Positions 48,306 through 59,500 of a stretch of 64,000 bases of DNA are shown here, one piece after another; the stretch's first letter is position 1; each line of letters starts with the position of its first letter. Origin of the DNA: Acidobacteriota bacterium (GTDB taxonomy: Bacteria; Acidobacteriota; Terriglobia; Terriglobales; Acidobacteriaceae); contig JAJZVZ010000002.1 in the NCBI GenBank assembly GCA_021846945.1, forward strand, positions 32,815 through 96,814. The letters run 5' to 3'. The notes under the pieces are model-generated. The model ran no database searches. It had not been told where the DNA came from and worked only from the letters and a program-made list of their open reading frames with translations. Made by a program: the position numbers and the translations under genes.

Positions 48306-49076
48306 TTATTGTTCGCGATAGTTGCGCATCAGCCCGCCGTCCACGACGAAGGTTGCGCCGGTGATATATGAGGCGTCTTCGGATGCCAGGAAGGCCACCA
48401 GCCCTGCCACATCTTCCGGTTTTCCCAGCCTGCCCAGGGGAATCTTGTCGAGCAGCGCGTTGAGCTTGGGCTTGTCTTCTAGCAGAGCCGTGTTGATGGG
48501 AGTGACAATGGCGCCGGGCGCGACGTTATTGATGGTGATGCCGAGCGGGCCCAGCTCGACGGCCAGATCGCGCATCAACATGCGCAGCCCGCCTTTGCTG
48601 GCGCAATAAGTGGCGAAGCCGGGAAAGGCCATGTCTTCGTGCACCGAACTGATGTTGATGATGCGACCGGGCTTCTTTGCGTCGCGCAGACGCCGCGCGA
48701 ATGCCTGCGCAAGAAAGAACGGCCCGCGCAGATTGACGGCCATCACTGCGTCGTAATCGGCTTCAGCGGTGTCGCAGAAATCAGATTTCTTCTCGATGCC
48801 GGCGTTGTTTACAAGGATGTCGGCGCTGCCATAGCGTTTCCACGCTTCGTCCACCACGGCGCGCGCATCGGCTGCGCGGCTTATGTCCGCTTGCACAATT
48901 TCGCCGGTACCGCCTTCGTGTTCAATCTCCTGTTGTGTCTCTTCCGCTCCCTCCGGCTTGCCTACGTAATCCACCACAACTTGTGCGCCTTCGCTCGCGA
49001 GCCGCAGCGCGATACCCTGGCCGATGCCCGACCCGGCTCCGGTTACGATGGCCACTTTCCCCTGTAAACGCAGCAT
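48306..49076 (-). CDS. SDR family oxidoreductase (glucose 1-dehydrogenase-like)
   Basis: GKVAIVTGAGSGIGQGIALRLA; NNAGIEKKS; YCASKGGLRMLMRDLAVELGPLGI. Confidence 0.93.
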   Translation of the reverse strand: MLRLQGKVAIVTGAGSGIGQGIALRLASEGAQVVVDYVGKPEGAEETQQEIEHEGGTGEIVQADISRAADARAVVDEAWKRYGSADILVNNAGIEKKSDFCDTAEADYDAVMAVNLRGPFFLAQAFARRLRDAKKPGRIINISSVHEDMAFPGFATYCASKGGLRMLMRDLAVELGPLGITINNVAPGAIVTPINTALLEDKPKLNALLDKIPLGRLGKPEDVAGLVAFLASEDASYITGATFVVDGGLMRNYREQ

Positions 49077-49179
49077 TCCTTCGCTTGACCTCCTGTATGG
49101 CGTTTCGTTCGTCTCTTGGAGCTTAGATGCGCTCAAATGCGGAGCCGTTTACATTGGCGTGATCGCGGCAGGTGCGCAG

Positions 49180-49884
49180 TTAAAAAATCTCGCTGAGTTT
49201 TTGGAAGGCGTCGAGTTCGATGAGGTGTTGTCCGGGAGGCGCGGGATCTATAGATGCGTGCTCCAGTATCCACGTGTCTTTGTGGAAGAGGAAGACAGCG
49301 TGCAGTCCGGCCGCAAGCGCAGGATTGATGTCGCTTTTGGGGCTGTTGCCGATCATCCAGCTTGTATGCGGCGCGAGCTCGTGGCGCGCAATGACTTCGT
49401 GATAGGTCGCGGGATCTTTCTCCGCAACGATTTCGACAGCGGAGAAGTGCGGCGCGAGCGCGGAGCGCGCCAGCTTGTCAGCCTGCTCGGCGCGGTTGCC
49501 TTTGGTCATGAGGATGAGGCGATGGCGCGTGGCCAGTTCGGCCAGCGTTTGAGCAACGCCGGGAAGAAGCTCAATCTCTTGCTCGGCAATAGTGCGACTG
49601 AAACTGAGAATCTTTTGGGTTTGTTCCGCGGTGACGGGCTCGGAACTGAGGCGCTCGAAGCAGGTCACTAGCGCGCGGGCAAAGCTGGTGAGTCCGTAGC
49701 CGTGGGAGAGGATCGTTTCGCGCTCAACAGCATTGAGCGTCTGGCGAACCTGTTCGGGCGTGTGAGTATGGTGGTTCAGGTAGCTGATGAAAGAAGCGAT
49801 GACACGCTCGAAATAGATATTGTTCTCCCACAGAGTATCGTCTGCGTCGATGAGAAGAGTCTGACCTGCAGAGAACCGTGCCAT
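49180..49884 (-). CDS. HAD family hydrolase
   Basis: LLIDADDTLWENNIYF; LMTKGN; MIGNSPKSDINPALAAG. Confidence 0.87.
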   Translation of the reverse strand: MARFSAGQTLLIDADDTLWENNIYFERVIASFISYLNHHTHTPEQVRQTLNAVERETILSHGYGLTSFARALVTCFERLSSEPVTAEQTQKILSFSRTIAEQEIELLPGVAQTLAELATRHRLILMTKGNRAEQADKLARSALAPHFSAVEIVAEKDPATYHEVIARHELAPHTSWMIGNSPKSDINPALAAGLHAVFLFHKDTWILEHASIDPAPPGQHLIELDAFQKLSEIF

Positions 49885-49965
49885 AAATCGATAGTAGGGG
49901 CAGAAGGCGCAGGCGCTCAAGGAGCACCGGCGAATGAGGAACGGCGCAGCCAGGCAGGTTTGCGT

Positions 49966-50769
49966 CTAAGGGTTCAGGAATGCTTCACTTTTGCGGGCAG
50001 CGGCCTTGCTTCCGCTTGCGCCGGGAATGAAGAAATCGTCTGCGCCAAGGCCGCATTCCGCGGCGATGCGCAGGCCGTATTCGCAGCGGCCCAGATCGCC
50101 GGGACCGCTGTTGTTGGTTCCCAGGGTAAAGGTGCATTTCGCCGCTTTCGCTATCTCGATGAAGCGCTTGCTCGGCAGGCGATAGCGGTCGTTGAGTTCG
50201 ATTGCCACATTGTTGCGGGCTGCCGCGGCTGTCACAAGTTCCATGCGCTCGCTGGTCCAAAGACTGTCATAGTCTGCGGCTAGTACGGCGGGCAGAAAAG
50301 TAGGATTGGCAAAGATGTCGATGGGTTCGCTCTCGAGAATCGCGACAGTACGCGCGACAAGCGTGTACATGAAGGATTGCGGATCGGGGATGGCCCCCAC
50401 CTCTTCGGGAATCCAAAGGCGCATGCGGCGGCCGTTATCGTCTGTCCACGTCATGGCGTCGGTGAAGATGTAGTCGAACTCGCCGGCAGCATGAGCCGAG
50501 ATGACACTTGTCCACTCGCGGCCCTCCGCTTGCATGCCCACAAAGACGGGATGGCCTTGCATGCCGGTGCTGAAGGCGAGTGCTGCGGCGTCATCCTGCA
50601 CGGGAAAGCCCCTGCCGCAATTGACGGCGATTCCGTAGACCATGCCGTCGCGGCGGGCGCGGTTGAGCGTCTGTTCCAGTGTGAGCCCACCTTTCAGGTG
50701 GACGTGAAGATCGAGCAGGGGAATACCGGCAGGCGTGCGCTGGATCAGTTTGCAGATGTTCTCGTCCAT
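49966..50769 (-). CDS. PHP-like metal-dependent hydrolase
   Basis: LLDLHVHLKGGLTLEQTL; FDYIFTDAMTW; ELNDRYRLPSKRFIEIAKAAKCTFTLGTNNS. Confidence 0.75.
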   Translation of the reverse strand: MDENICKLIQRTPAGIPLLDLHVHLKGGLTLEQTLNRARRDGMVYGIAVNCGRGFPVQDDAAALAFSTGMQGHPVFVGMQAEGREWTSVISAHAAGEFDYIFTDAMTWTDDNGRRMRLWIPEEVGAIPDPQSFMYTLVARTVAILESEPIDIFANPTFLPAVLAADYDSLWTSERMELVTAAAARNNVAIELNDRYRLPSKRFIEIAKAAKCTFTLGTNNSGPGDLGRCEYGLRIAAECGLGADDFFIPGASGSKAAARKSEAFLNP

Positions 50770-50926
50770 GGTTCTCCTTGAGGGCTTGCGCGGCCAGATG
50801 TGCTGCCACTCCGCAATTTTCTCCCATCTGGCTAGTCGGATTTTCGTCTCTATCGTATTTCGTTCTATGCCGTGGTGGCTTCAGATGCGTATCTCCGCGG
50901 CGGGCAAGTGCGGTTAGAGTGGAAGC

Positions 50927-52279
50927 ATGGAAAGCAGGCAAGCCGGGTGGAGACAGGAACTGGGGCCGATGATCGCGCTGGCCGTTCCTGTGGTGTTGAG
51001 CGAACTGGGCTGGATGGTACAGGGCGTGGTAGACACCATCATGGTGGGCAGGCTCGGACCGGCGGCCATTGGCGCAGTGGCGTTGGGAAATGCGATTTAT
51101 TACACGCCGTCGCTCTTCGGCATTGGGATTCTGCTGGGCCTGGACACGCTGGTAGCGCAGGCCTACGGGCGCAGCGATCATGACGACTGTCATCGCTGGC
51201 TCGCGCAGGGAGTCTATCTCGCCTGTATCGTCACACTGCCGATCATGCTGGTCGTCGGTTTAGTCAGCTTCGGGATTACGCACTTTGGCATTAGCGCGGC
51301 GGTGGCGGGGCCGGCGGGCGGATATCTGCGCCTGCTGAACTGGGGCACGCTTCCGCTGCTGTTGTATGCCGGCACAAGGCGCTATCTGCAGGCCGTGGGA
51401 CAGGTGGGCGTGGTTACCACGTCCTTTGTGGCGGCCAATGTCGTGAACTGGTTCGGCAACTGGGTGCTGATTTACGGCAAGCTGGGGATGCCCGCGCTGG
51501 GCGTCAATGGATCGGCGATCTCCACGGTGGCGTCGCGCGTGCTGATGGCGGCGATGCTGATCGGTTTTGCCTGGCGCTATGAGCGGCGCCGCGGGCATCC
51601 GCTTTTTCAGCACTGGGCGGCGCCGAGCGTGGAACGGCTGCAGCAGTTGATGCGGCTGGGCGCTCCGGCGGCAGGGCAGATCGTGCTCGAAGTAGGCGCA
51701 TGGAACCTGGCGACTCTTTCCGCTGGATGGCTGACTCCGGTGGCTCTTGCGACGCACCAGATCGCGCTCAACTACGCCAGCTTGTCGTACATGGTTCCGC
51801 TCGGTGTTTCCGCAGCCGCCGCGGTCAGCGTTGGTCAGGCCGTGGGAGCCGGGGATGCGGCAAGGGCGCGCCGCGCGGGTTGGCTGGCTTTGGCGTTGGG
51901 TACCAGCTTTATGATGATGGCCGCAGCGGCTTTTTTCGTTGCGCCGGGGCCGCTGATTGCTCTTTACACCAGCGATCCGCGCGTGATGGCCGTAGGCCCG
52001 CGGCTTTTATGGCTGGCGGCGGCGTTCCAGATCTTCGATGGAGTGCAGACGGTCTCAACGGGCGCGTTGCGCGGACTGGGTGAGACGCGCGTTCCCATGT
52101 TTGCCAATCTGGTGGGCTACTGGATCCTTGGGCTGCCGCTGGGATTCACACTATGCTTTGTCCTGCACTGGGGCATTTATGGCCTTTGGATCGGACTCAC
52201 GCTAGCCCTGATTGTGATCGCTGTCACACTTCTTGGACGTTGGCGGCGAGATGCCGCGCAGCCTCTCCCGGCGCGATGA
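50927..52279 (+). CDS. MATE family efflux transporter
   Basis: 450 aa; GWMVQGVVDTIMVGRLGPAAIGAVALGNAIYY; ALRGLGETRVPMFANLVGYWILGLPLG. Confidence 0.94.
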   Translation: MESRQAGWRQELGPMIALAVPVVLSELGWMVQGVVDTIMVGRLGPAAIGAVALGNAIYYTPSLFGIGILLGLDTLVAQAYGRSDHDDCHRWLAQGVYLACIVTLPIMLVVGLVSFGITHFGISAAVAGPAGGYLRLLNWGTLPLLLYAGTRRYLQAVGQVGVVTTSFVAANVVNWFGNWVLIYGKLGMPALGVNGSAISTVASRVLMAAMLIGFAWRYERRRGHPLFQHWAAPSVERLQQLMRLGAPAAGQIVLEVGAWNLATLSAGWLTPVALATHQIALNYASLSYMVPLGVSAAAAVSVGQAVGAGDAARARRAGWLALALGTSFMMMAAAAFFVAPGPLIALYTSDPRVMAVGPRLLWLAAAFQIFDGVQTVSTGALRGLGETRVPMFANLVGYWILGLPLGFTLCFVLHWGIYGLWIGLTLALIVIAVTLLGRWRRDAAQPLPAR

Positions 52280-52501
52280 GGCGGCATGGTTTTTGCAGCG
52301 GCCCTTCGTCACTCAAGCAAAATGCTGGACTTATCGCGAACCGTCTCACCCGCGAGGGCGAGATGGTTCCATCTGATGGGACTCAAAGGGGTTACCAATT
52401 GATCGCTTCATGAGACGCGAAACCTCTGGAGTGACTATAATCACCTTGAAGCGTGAAAAGAACTCCGCTTAACTGAATTTACTTGAAGGGAATCCCGCCA
52501 A

Positions 52502-54343
52502 ATGGCGACTGGAGACCTAGCCCTGGGTCAAGAACAGGGCCAATCGAGTGCGCGCCAGCGCGTTGTCAATGATTTCAGCATCATAGTAGCAACGGTGAAC
52601 GGTTCCGGCTCGCAATCCGCCAATAGCGTGCTGCTGAAAAGCATCTTTGGAATGGGGGTTCCGGTCAGCGGAAAAAACCTCTTTCCTTCGAACATTGCCG
52701 GTCTACCAACCTGGTACACCATTCGTGCCAGCAAAGATGGATATGTGGCCCGCAGACGTGACTGCGCGGTGCTGGTGGCGCTGAATCCCGAAACGGCGCG
52801 CCAGGACGTGCTGAATCTGCCCGTGGGCGGCGTAGCCATCTACGAAGAAAATCTGAACCTGAAGCAATACCGCGACGATATCGTCGCCTACCCGGTCCCA
52901 TTCGACAAGCTCACCGCATCGATCTGCCCCGAGGCCAAGCTGCGCAAGCTGGTCAAGAACATGGTTTATGTGGGCGTGGTGGCGCAGTTGCTCTCGATCG
53001 ATTTGACCGTGGTGGAGAAGGGCCTGCGCAAGCAGTTTGCCAAGAAGCAGAAGGTCTTCGACTTGAACTTCGGCGCGGTGAAGGCTGGCTTCGACTATGC
53101 CCAGCAGAACTTCACCAAGCAGGATCCGTACTTCATCGAGCCGATGAAGGCGACGGCCGGCAAGATCATCATCGACGGCAACGCGGCGTGCGGAATGGGC
53201 GCGGTGTTCGCGGGCGTCACGGTGGTTGCGTGGTATCCCATCACTCCTTCAACTTCACTGGTGGAAGCGACCACCGACTTGTTGAAGAAGTTGCGCGTGA
53301 CTCCCGACGGCAAGGCTACTTTCGCTGTGGTGCAGGCCGAAGACGAGCTGGCCGCCATCGGCATGGTGCTGGGTGCCGGTTGGGCAGGAGCGCGCTCCAT
53401 GACGGCGACCTCCGGTCCGGGCATCTCGCTGATGGCCGAGTTCTCCGGCTTGGGCTACTTTGCGGAGCTTCCCGGCGTGATCTTCGACGTGCAGCGCAGC
53501 GGTCCTTCGACGGGCATGCCGACGCGCACTTCGCAGGCCGACATTCTTTCCACGGCGTTTCTTTCGCACGGCGACACGAAGCATGTGCTTCTGCTGCCCG
53601 GGAATGTGAAGGAGTGTTTTGAGTTCGGTTGCGAGGCCTTCGACCTGACGGAGCGCCTGCAGACGCCGGTCTTTGTGCTTACCGATCTCGATCTGGGCAT
53701 GAATAACTGGATGTCAGATCCGTTCACGTATCCTGAAAGGCCGCTGGACCGCGGCAAGGTTCTCACTGCTGAAGACCTCGAACGTCTGGGCGGATTCGCA
53801 CGGTATCGCGATGTGGACGGCGACGGCATCGGCTGGCGTACCCTGCCGGGCACGAAGCATCCCAAGGCCGCGTACTTCACGCGCGGTTCCGGACACAACG
53901 ATGCCGCCGGCTATACCGAAAAGCCGGATGAGTATCAGGCGGTGATGGACCGGCTGGCGCGCAAGTTTGAGAACGCGCGCGCACTGGTTCCCGCTCCGGT
54001 CGCGGTGAAGAACGGCAGTTCGAAGGTTGGCTTCCTCGCCTACGGCACCACCGACTTCGCCATGCGCGAGAGCATGGACGAGATCAAGAAGGGATACGGG
54101 CGCGACGTGGATTACATGCGCATCCGGGCATATCCCTTCGCGCAGGAGATTCACGACTTCATCGCATCGCATGAGCGCGTCTACGTGGTGGAGCAGGACC
54201 GCGACGCGCAACTGGCCTCGCTGCTCAAGCTCGATCTGCCCGCCGAACAGGCAACAAAGCTGCGCAGCATCCTGCACTATAACGGGCTGCCGATCGATGC
54301 TCGTTCGATCACCGAAGAGTTTGCGACGAAGGAGGGCCTCTAA
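52502..54343 (+). CDS. korA: 2-oxoacid:acceptor oxidoreductase, fused gamma-alpha subunit
   Basis: 613 aa; WYPITPSTSLVEATTD, QAEDELAAIGMVLGAGWAGARSMTATSGPGISLMAE, QRSGPSTGMPTRTSQAD. Confidence 0.93.
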   Translation: MATGDLALGQEQGQSSARQRVVNDFSIIVATVNGSGSQSANSVLLKSIFGMGVPVSGKNLFPSNIAGLPTWYTIRASKDGYVARRRDCAVLVALNPETARQDVLNLPVGGVAIYEENLNLKQYRDDIVAYPVPFDKLTASICPEAKLRKLVKNMVYVGVVAQLLSIDLTVVEKGLRKQFAKKQKVFDLNFGAVKAGFDYAQQNFTKQDPYFIEPMKATAGKIIIDGNAACGMGAVFAGVTVVAWYPITPSTSLVEATTDLLKKLRVTPDGKATFAVVQAEDELAAIGMVLGAGWAGARSMTATSGPGISLMAEFSGLGYFAELPGVIFDVQRSGPSTGMPTRTSQADILSTAFLSHGDTKHVLLLPGNVKECFEFGCEAFDLTERLQTPVFVLTDLDLGMNNWMSDPFTYPERPLDRGKVLTAEDLERLGGFARYRDVDGDGIGWRTLPGTKHPKAAYFTRGSGHNDAAGYTEKPDEYQAVMDRLARKFENARALVPAPVAVKNGSSKVGFLAYGTTDFAMRESMDEIKKGYGRDVDYMRIRAYPFAQEIHDFIASHERVYVVEQDRDAQLASLLKLDLPAEQATKLRSILHYNGLPIDARSITEEFATKEGL

Positions 54344-55380
54344 TGGCAACCGCAACACCCAATCCTAAAGTGAACTACATCGGCCTTCCGATTACTGATT
54401 ACCGTGGAGGCAAGTCGACGCTCTGCGCCGGCTGCGGCCACAATGCCATCTCCGAGCGCATTATTGACGCCATGTTCGAGATGGGCGTGGAACCGGAGCG
54501 GGTCATCAAGATGAGCGGCATCGGCTGCTCGTCCAAGAGCCCGGCCTACTTCATGAACCGCTCACACAGCTTCAACAGCGTGCACGGGCGCATGCCGTCG
54601 GTGACCACGGGAGCGGTGCTGGCTAATCACAGCAACATGGCGCTCGGCGTCTCCGGCGACGGCGATACGGCGTCGATCGGCATCGGCCAGTTCGTCCACC
54701 TGATGCGCCGCAATCTGCCGATGATTTACATCATCGAGGACAATGGCGTCTACGGGTTGACGAAAGGCCAATTCTCAGCCACGGCCGACATTGGCTCCAA
54801 GCTTAAGACCGGCGTCATCAACGACCTGCCGGCGATTGATACCTGCGCTCTGGCCATTCAGTTGGGAGCAACCTTTGTGGGCCGCTCGTTCTCCGGCGAC
54901 AAAAAGCAGTTGCTGACGATGCTGAAGGCGGCAATCGCCCACAAGGGCACGGTGATGCTTGACGTGATCAGCCCTTGCGTGACCTTCAACGACCACGAAG
55001 GATCCACCAAGAGCTACAAATTCATGCAGGAGTACGACGAGCCGATTAACGAGGTTGGATTCATCCCCAGCTTCCAGGAGATCGACGTAGACTACGACTC
55101 CGGCCAGGTGTACGACGTGCAGATGCACGACGGCTCCAACCTGCGCCTGCGCAAGCTGCGTGAGGACTATGATCCTACCGACAAGGCAAACGCGGTGCGC
55201 ACGCTGATGGAGGCGCATGAGAACAACGAGGTTCTAACTGGTGTCTTCTACATCAACACACAGCAGCCCACGTTTATCGATCTGCTGAATTTGGTGGATG
55301 AGCCTCTGGCTACGCTGCCCGAGTCACTGACCCGTCCGCCGAAGTCGGCGCTGGGCGCACTGATGACGAATCTGCAGTAG
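54343..55380 (+). CDS. korB: 2-oxoacid:ferredoxin oxidoreductase beta subunit
   Basis: STLCAGCGHNAISERI; KMSGIGCSSKSPAYF; SGDGDTASIGIGQFVH TPP motif. Confidence 0.94.
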   Translation: MATATPNPKVNYIGLPITDYRGGKSTLCAGCGHNAISERIIDAMFEMGVEPERVIKMSGIGCSSKSPAYFMNRSHSFNSVHGRMPSVTTGAVLANHSNMALGVSGDGDTASIGIGQFVHLMRRNLPMIYIIEDNGVYGLTKGQFSATADIGSKLKTGVINDLPAIDTCALAIQLGATFVGRSFSGDKKQLLTMLKAAIAHKGTVMLDVISPCVTFNDHEGSTKSYKFMQEYDEPINEVGFIPSFQEIDVDYDSGQVYDVQMHDGSNLRLRKLREDYDPTDKANAVRTLMEAHENNEVLTGVFYINTQQPTFIDLLNLVDEPLATLPESLTRPPKSALGALMTNLQ

Positions 55381-55413
55381 GCGGTTCTTGCAGGCAACAT
55401 TTCAGAAGCTGCC

Positions 55414-55461
55414 ATCTCCCGTTTCTTCCTCAGCTTCGCTGGGAAGGGACGGGAGATTTTT
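55414..55461 (+). terminator. Rho-independent terminator after korB
   Basis: ATCTCCCGT...GGGACGGGAGAT followed by TTTT. Confidence 0.75.
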
Positions 55462-55543
55462 ATGCTCTATAGAGTTAGTGCTCGAATTTGCAGCGCGGGG
55501 ATAAAAATGTGCAGCGGGCGCGTTCAGCGAAAATAGTGTGGAT

Positions 55544-56518
55544 TTACTCACGGACAGCGATGCTGCCAATTGCGCGGTCAATTCGGTCCAGCGCCTCTGC
55601 CGGCAGAGTGACGCCGATGGCGCGCACATTATCTGCGATCTGCTCAGGCCGCGACGCACCGATAATCGCCGAAGCGACCTCCGGCCGCCGCAGCACCCAG
55701 GCCAGCGCCATCTGTGTCATGGTCAATCCCAGATCCGCGGCAATCGGCTTCAGTTGTGCAACAGCTTCGAGCAAATAATCGGAGCGGTAATGCCGCCCGG
55801 CTGTCTCCATAAACATGTTCATCTGCTCGCTGGTGGCGCGGCTCCCCGGTGGAGGCGCCTGCCCCGGCGCATACTTGCCGGTGAGTACGCCGTGCGCCAG
55901 CGGCGAAAACGCGAGGTTGCCAATGCCGTGCCGCGCGCAGGTGGCAAAGACAGATCGTTCCGGCTTGCGCCATAGCATGGAGTATTGCGGCTGGCTCGAA
56001 GCGAAGGGAATGAGCCCATCCGCGCCGGCGATCATGGCGGCAGCATCGATCTGCTCGGCGGTCCACTCGCTGAAGCCGATCGCCCGCACCTTACCGGCGC
56101 GTACGGCGCGGTCCAGCGCGGTAAGCGTTTCTTCGAGCGGCGTTTCCTTATCGTAGCGGTGGCACTGGTAGAGATCGATGCACTCGACGCCCAGCCTCTG
56201 TAGTGACCGGTTCAGTTGCTTCTCAATCTGCGCGGCCGAGAGCCCGTGGTCCGGCTCATCGCCGACCGGAAAGTAGAGCTTCGTCGCGATCAAGTATCTG
56301 TCGCGAGGATGGGCGCGCAGCGCTTCACCCAGCACGCGCTCCGCCTCGCCTGCGCCATATTGATTGGCAGTGTCGAAGAGCGTCATGCCGTGGTCCAGCG
56401 CCGCGTGAATGCACCGGATTGCCACATCTCGCGCGATGCCTCCAGCCACCGTCAGCCAGGTGCCAAAGCTCAGCTCCGACACTTCCAGTGGGCCATTGCC
56501 AAGACGGCGGTATTGCAT
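55544..56518 (-). CDS. Aldo/keto reductase (Kv-beta/YghZ-like)
   Basis: MQYRRLGNGPLEVSELSFGTWLT; GMTLFDTANQYGAGEAERVLGEAL; CIDLYQCHRYDKETPLEETL. Confidence 0.93.
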   Translation of the reverse strand: MQYRRLGNGPLEVSELSFGTWLTVAGGIARDVAIRCIHAALDHGMTLFDTANQYGAGEAERVLGEALRAHPRDRYLIATKLYFPVGDEPDHGLSAAQIEKQLNRSLQRLGVECIDLYQCHRYDKETPLEETLTALDRAVRAGKVRAIGFSEWTAEQIDAAAMIAGADGLIPFASSQPQYSMLWRKPERSVFATCARHGIGNLAFSPLAHGVLTGKYAPGQAPPPGSRATSEQMNMFMETAGRHYRSDYLLEAVAQLKPIAADLGLTMTQMALAWVLRRPEVASAIIGASRPEQIADNVRAIGVTLPAEALDRIDRAIGSIAVRE

Positions 56519-56583
56519 CCGTTTCCTTTCAACACTTCAGGTTGCTTGAGATCGCTCTAGCCCGTGACCGTTGCAAACAAGGA

Positions 56584-59500
56584 CTAACTGAGCGCCTGTA
56601 CCGTACCCTTGCCCACCAGTTCCTCGACCCGCTCCACCCAGCCGCGATCGGCCGCCACGCTCATGCCTTCGGGTTCGAGGATCACCGCGTATTCGCCTTT
56701 CTTTTCGAGATGGAGCATCACTTTGCCCGGTCCAGGCGCGGCATCCGCGGCGCTTTTGAGCCCGGCGAACATCTCCTCGGTGGCGCGGTCGAGATTGATG
56801 CGGATGCGCACGCCCATCGGCAGCTTCACCTGCACATCTTCAAGCGCCTGCACCTGGCTTATCGAGATCTTCGGCGCGGCATCTTCATCGCCCATCAGGA
56901 CACCGCGAATCAGCACAGGAGCTTCAATCTTCAGTTGGTTGGCGAGCCGCTCGTAGTCGCGCGGGAAGGCAATCAAATCAATCTTGCCCGTTGCGTCTTC
57001 AAGCGCTGCCTGCGCATACAGCTTCTGTTCCCGCTTACTTTTCTGCACGCGCAGTCCGTGGATGATTCCTGCCACCTGAATCTCGTCGGCCGGATCGGTC
57101 TGCGTGCCCCAGCGGCGCTCCGGCGGCTTGCGCTCCAGCGCCTCGGCGGTTGAGATAACCCCGCTGAGGTTGCGCAGTTTTTCCGCGTACTTATCCAGCG
57201 GGTGGCCCGAGACGAAGAAGCCGAGCACTTCTTTTTCATTGGCCAGGCGCTCGGTTTCTTCCCAATCGGCGACGCGTGGCAGATCGTCTTCAGCGCGCGC
57301 GTGCGCAGGCCCTTCGTCAAACAACCCAAAGAGACCCGTTTGCCCCTGCGCCGCGTCTTTCTGTGTCTTCTGCGCGCGCTCGATTGCCTTGTCTACGGCG
57401 GCCATCAGCGGGCCGCGCTTGCCGAGCGCATCCAGCGCGCCCGCCTTAATGAGCGATTCGATCACGCGCTTGTTCATCACGCGCAGGTCAACCTTCTCGC
57501 AAAACTCCCAGAGGCTCTTGAACCGCCCGCCGGCTTCGGCGCGCGCTTTCGTGATGGACTCGATTGCATTGCCGCCGACGTTCTTCACCGCCGCCAACCC
57601 AAAACGGATCGCCTGGCCGTGCGGCGTGAACTGCGCGCCTGAAAGCTGCACATCGGGCGGCTCAACGGCGATGCCCATCTCGCGGCATTCGCCGATGTAC
57701 TTCACCACTGATTCGGGCTTCGATGTTTCCGACGTCAGCAGACCCGCCATGAACTCCACCGGGTAGTGTGTCTTCAGGTAGGCCGTCTGGTAGGCCAGCA
57801 GCGCATAGGCCGCCGAGTGCGATTTATTGAAGCCGTAGCCGGCAAATTTCTCCATCTGATCAAAGAGCTCGCCCGCGATATCCTTCGGATGGCCCAGCGC
57901 CGCAGCTCCGCTCATGAAGCGCTCGCGCTGCTTGGCCATCTCCTCGGCATTCTTCTTGCCCATGGCGCGGCGCAGCAGGTCGGCTTCGCCCAGGCTGTAG
58001 CTCGCGACTATATGGGCGATCTGCATTACCTGTTCCTGGTAGACGATCACGCCCAGTGTCTCTTTCAGGATGCCTTCAAGCTGCGGCAGCATGTATTCAA
58101 CTTTGCGCCGGCCCCACTTGCGCTCGATGAAGTCGTCGATCATGCCACCCTGGATCGGCCCTGGCCGGTAGAGCGCGTTGAGCGCGGTCAGGTCTTCCAC
58201 CGTTTCAGGCTTGTAGCGGCGCAGCACGTCCCGCATTCCGCCCGACTCAAACTGGAAGACTCCCGAAGTCAGCGCCGAGTGAAAGACTTTCTTGTAGGTC
58301 TCTTCGTCGTTGAGCGGAATGCTCTCGATGTCGAGTTTTTCGCCGCGGTTCTGCTCGATGAGCTTGAGGCAGTCGTCGATCACCGTCAGCGTGGTCAACC
58401 CGAGGAAGTCCATCTTCAGCAGGCCCATCTTCTCGACGGCCTTCATGTCATAGGCGGTGACGATTTCGTCGTTCTTCGTCTTCGCCACCGGCACAAGTTC
58501 AGTAAGTGGCCGCGGCGCAATCACCACGCCCGCCGCGTGCATGCCGATGCCGCGCGTCAGTCCTTCGAGCTTCTTTGCGGTATCGATCAGCTCGTGAATC
58601 TGCGCGTCACTCTCGTAGGCCTTGCGCAGGTCGGGCGATTCTTCGAGCGCCTTGTCGAGCGTCATGCCGATGGTGGAGGGAACCAGCTTGGCGATGCGGT
58701 CCACGTCGCCGTAGGGCATGTCCATGGCGCGGCCGCAATCCTTGATGGATGCCTTGGCCGCCATGGTGTTGAACGTGATGATCTGTGCCACCTGATCGCG
58801 GCCGTATTTGCGCGTGACGTAATCGATTACCTCGCCGCGGCGGTTCATGCAAAAGTCCACGTCGATGTCGGGCATGGACACGCGCTCGGGATTCAGGAAA
58901 CGTTCGAAGAGGAGCGCGTTCTGCAGCGGATCGATATTGGTAATCTCCATCACGTACGCCACCAGCGAGCCGGCGGCGGAGCCGCGGCCCGGCCCTACGG
59001 GGATGCCGTGATCCTTGGCGTACTTGATGAAGTCCCACACGATCAGGAAGTAGCCCGAATACTTCATCTGCTTGATAATGGCGATCTCGCGCTCCAGCCG
59101 CGCGTCGTACTCGTGAAGCGGCGAGCGCAACAGGCCGCGCGTTTCCAGGCCGCGGATGGCCGTGTCGAGGCGCTTTTTATAGCCCTCGCGGCACACTTGC
59201 TCGAAGTAGCTATCGATGGTGTGCCCATCGGGTACGGCGAACTCAGGGAAGGGATTGTCCACCGGATGCAGCTTTAACTGGCAGCGCTCGGCAATCTCCA
59301 TCGTCCGCTGCATCATCCCCGGGTGGTCGGGGAAGAGCCGTGCCATCTCTTCGGCGCTTTTCACAAAGAACTGGTCGCCATCAAATCGGAAGCGGTCGGT
59401 GTCGTGAATCTTGGCGCCGGTCTGCACGCAAAGCATCACGTCGTGCGCGTGTGAGTCCTCGCCGCACAGGTAATGCGAGTCGTTGGTCAGCACCAGCGGA

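Noticed and set aside
57766-59277. 503-aa plus-strand ORF opposite dnaE
   Set aside because: Antisense shadow ORF of a confidently identified dnaE in GC-rich DNA; no recognisable domain.
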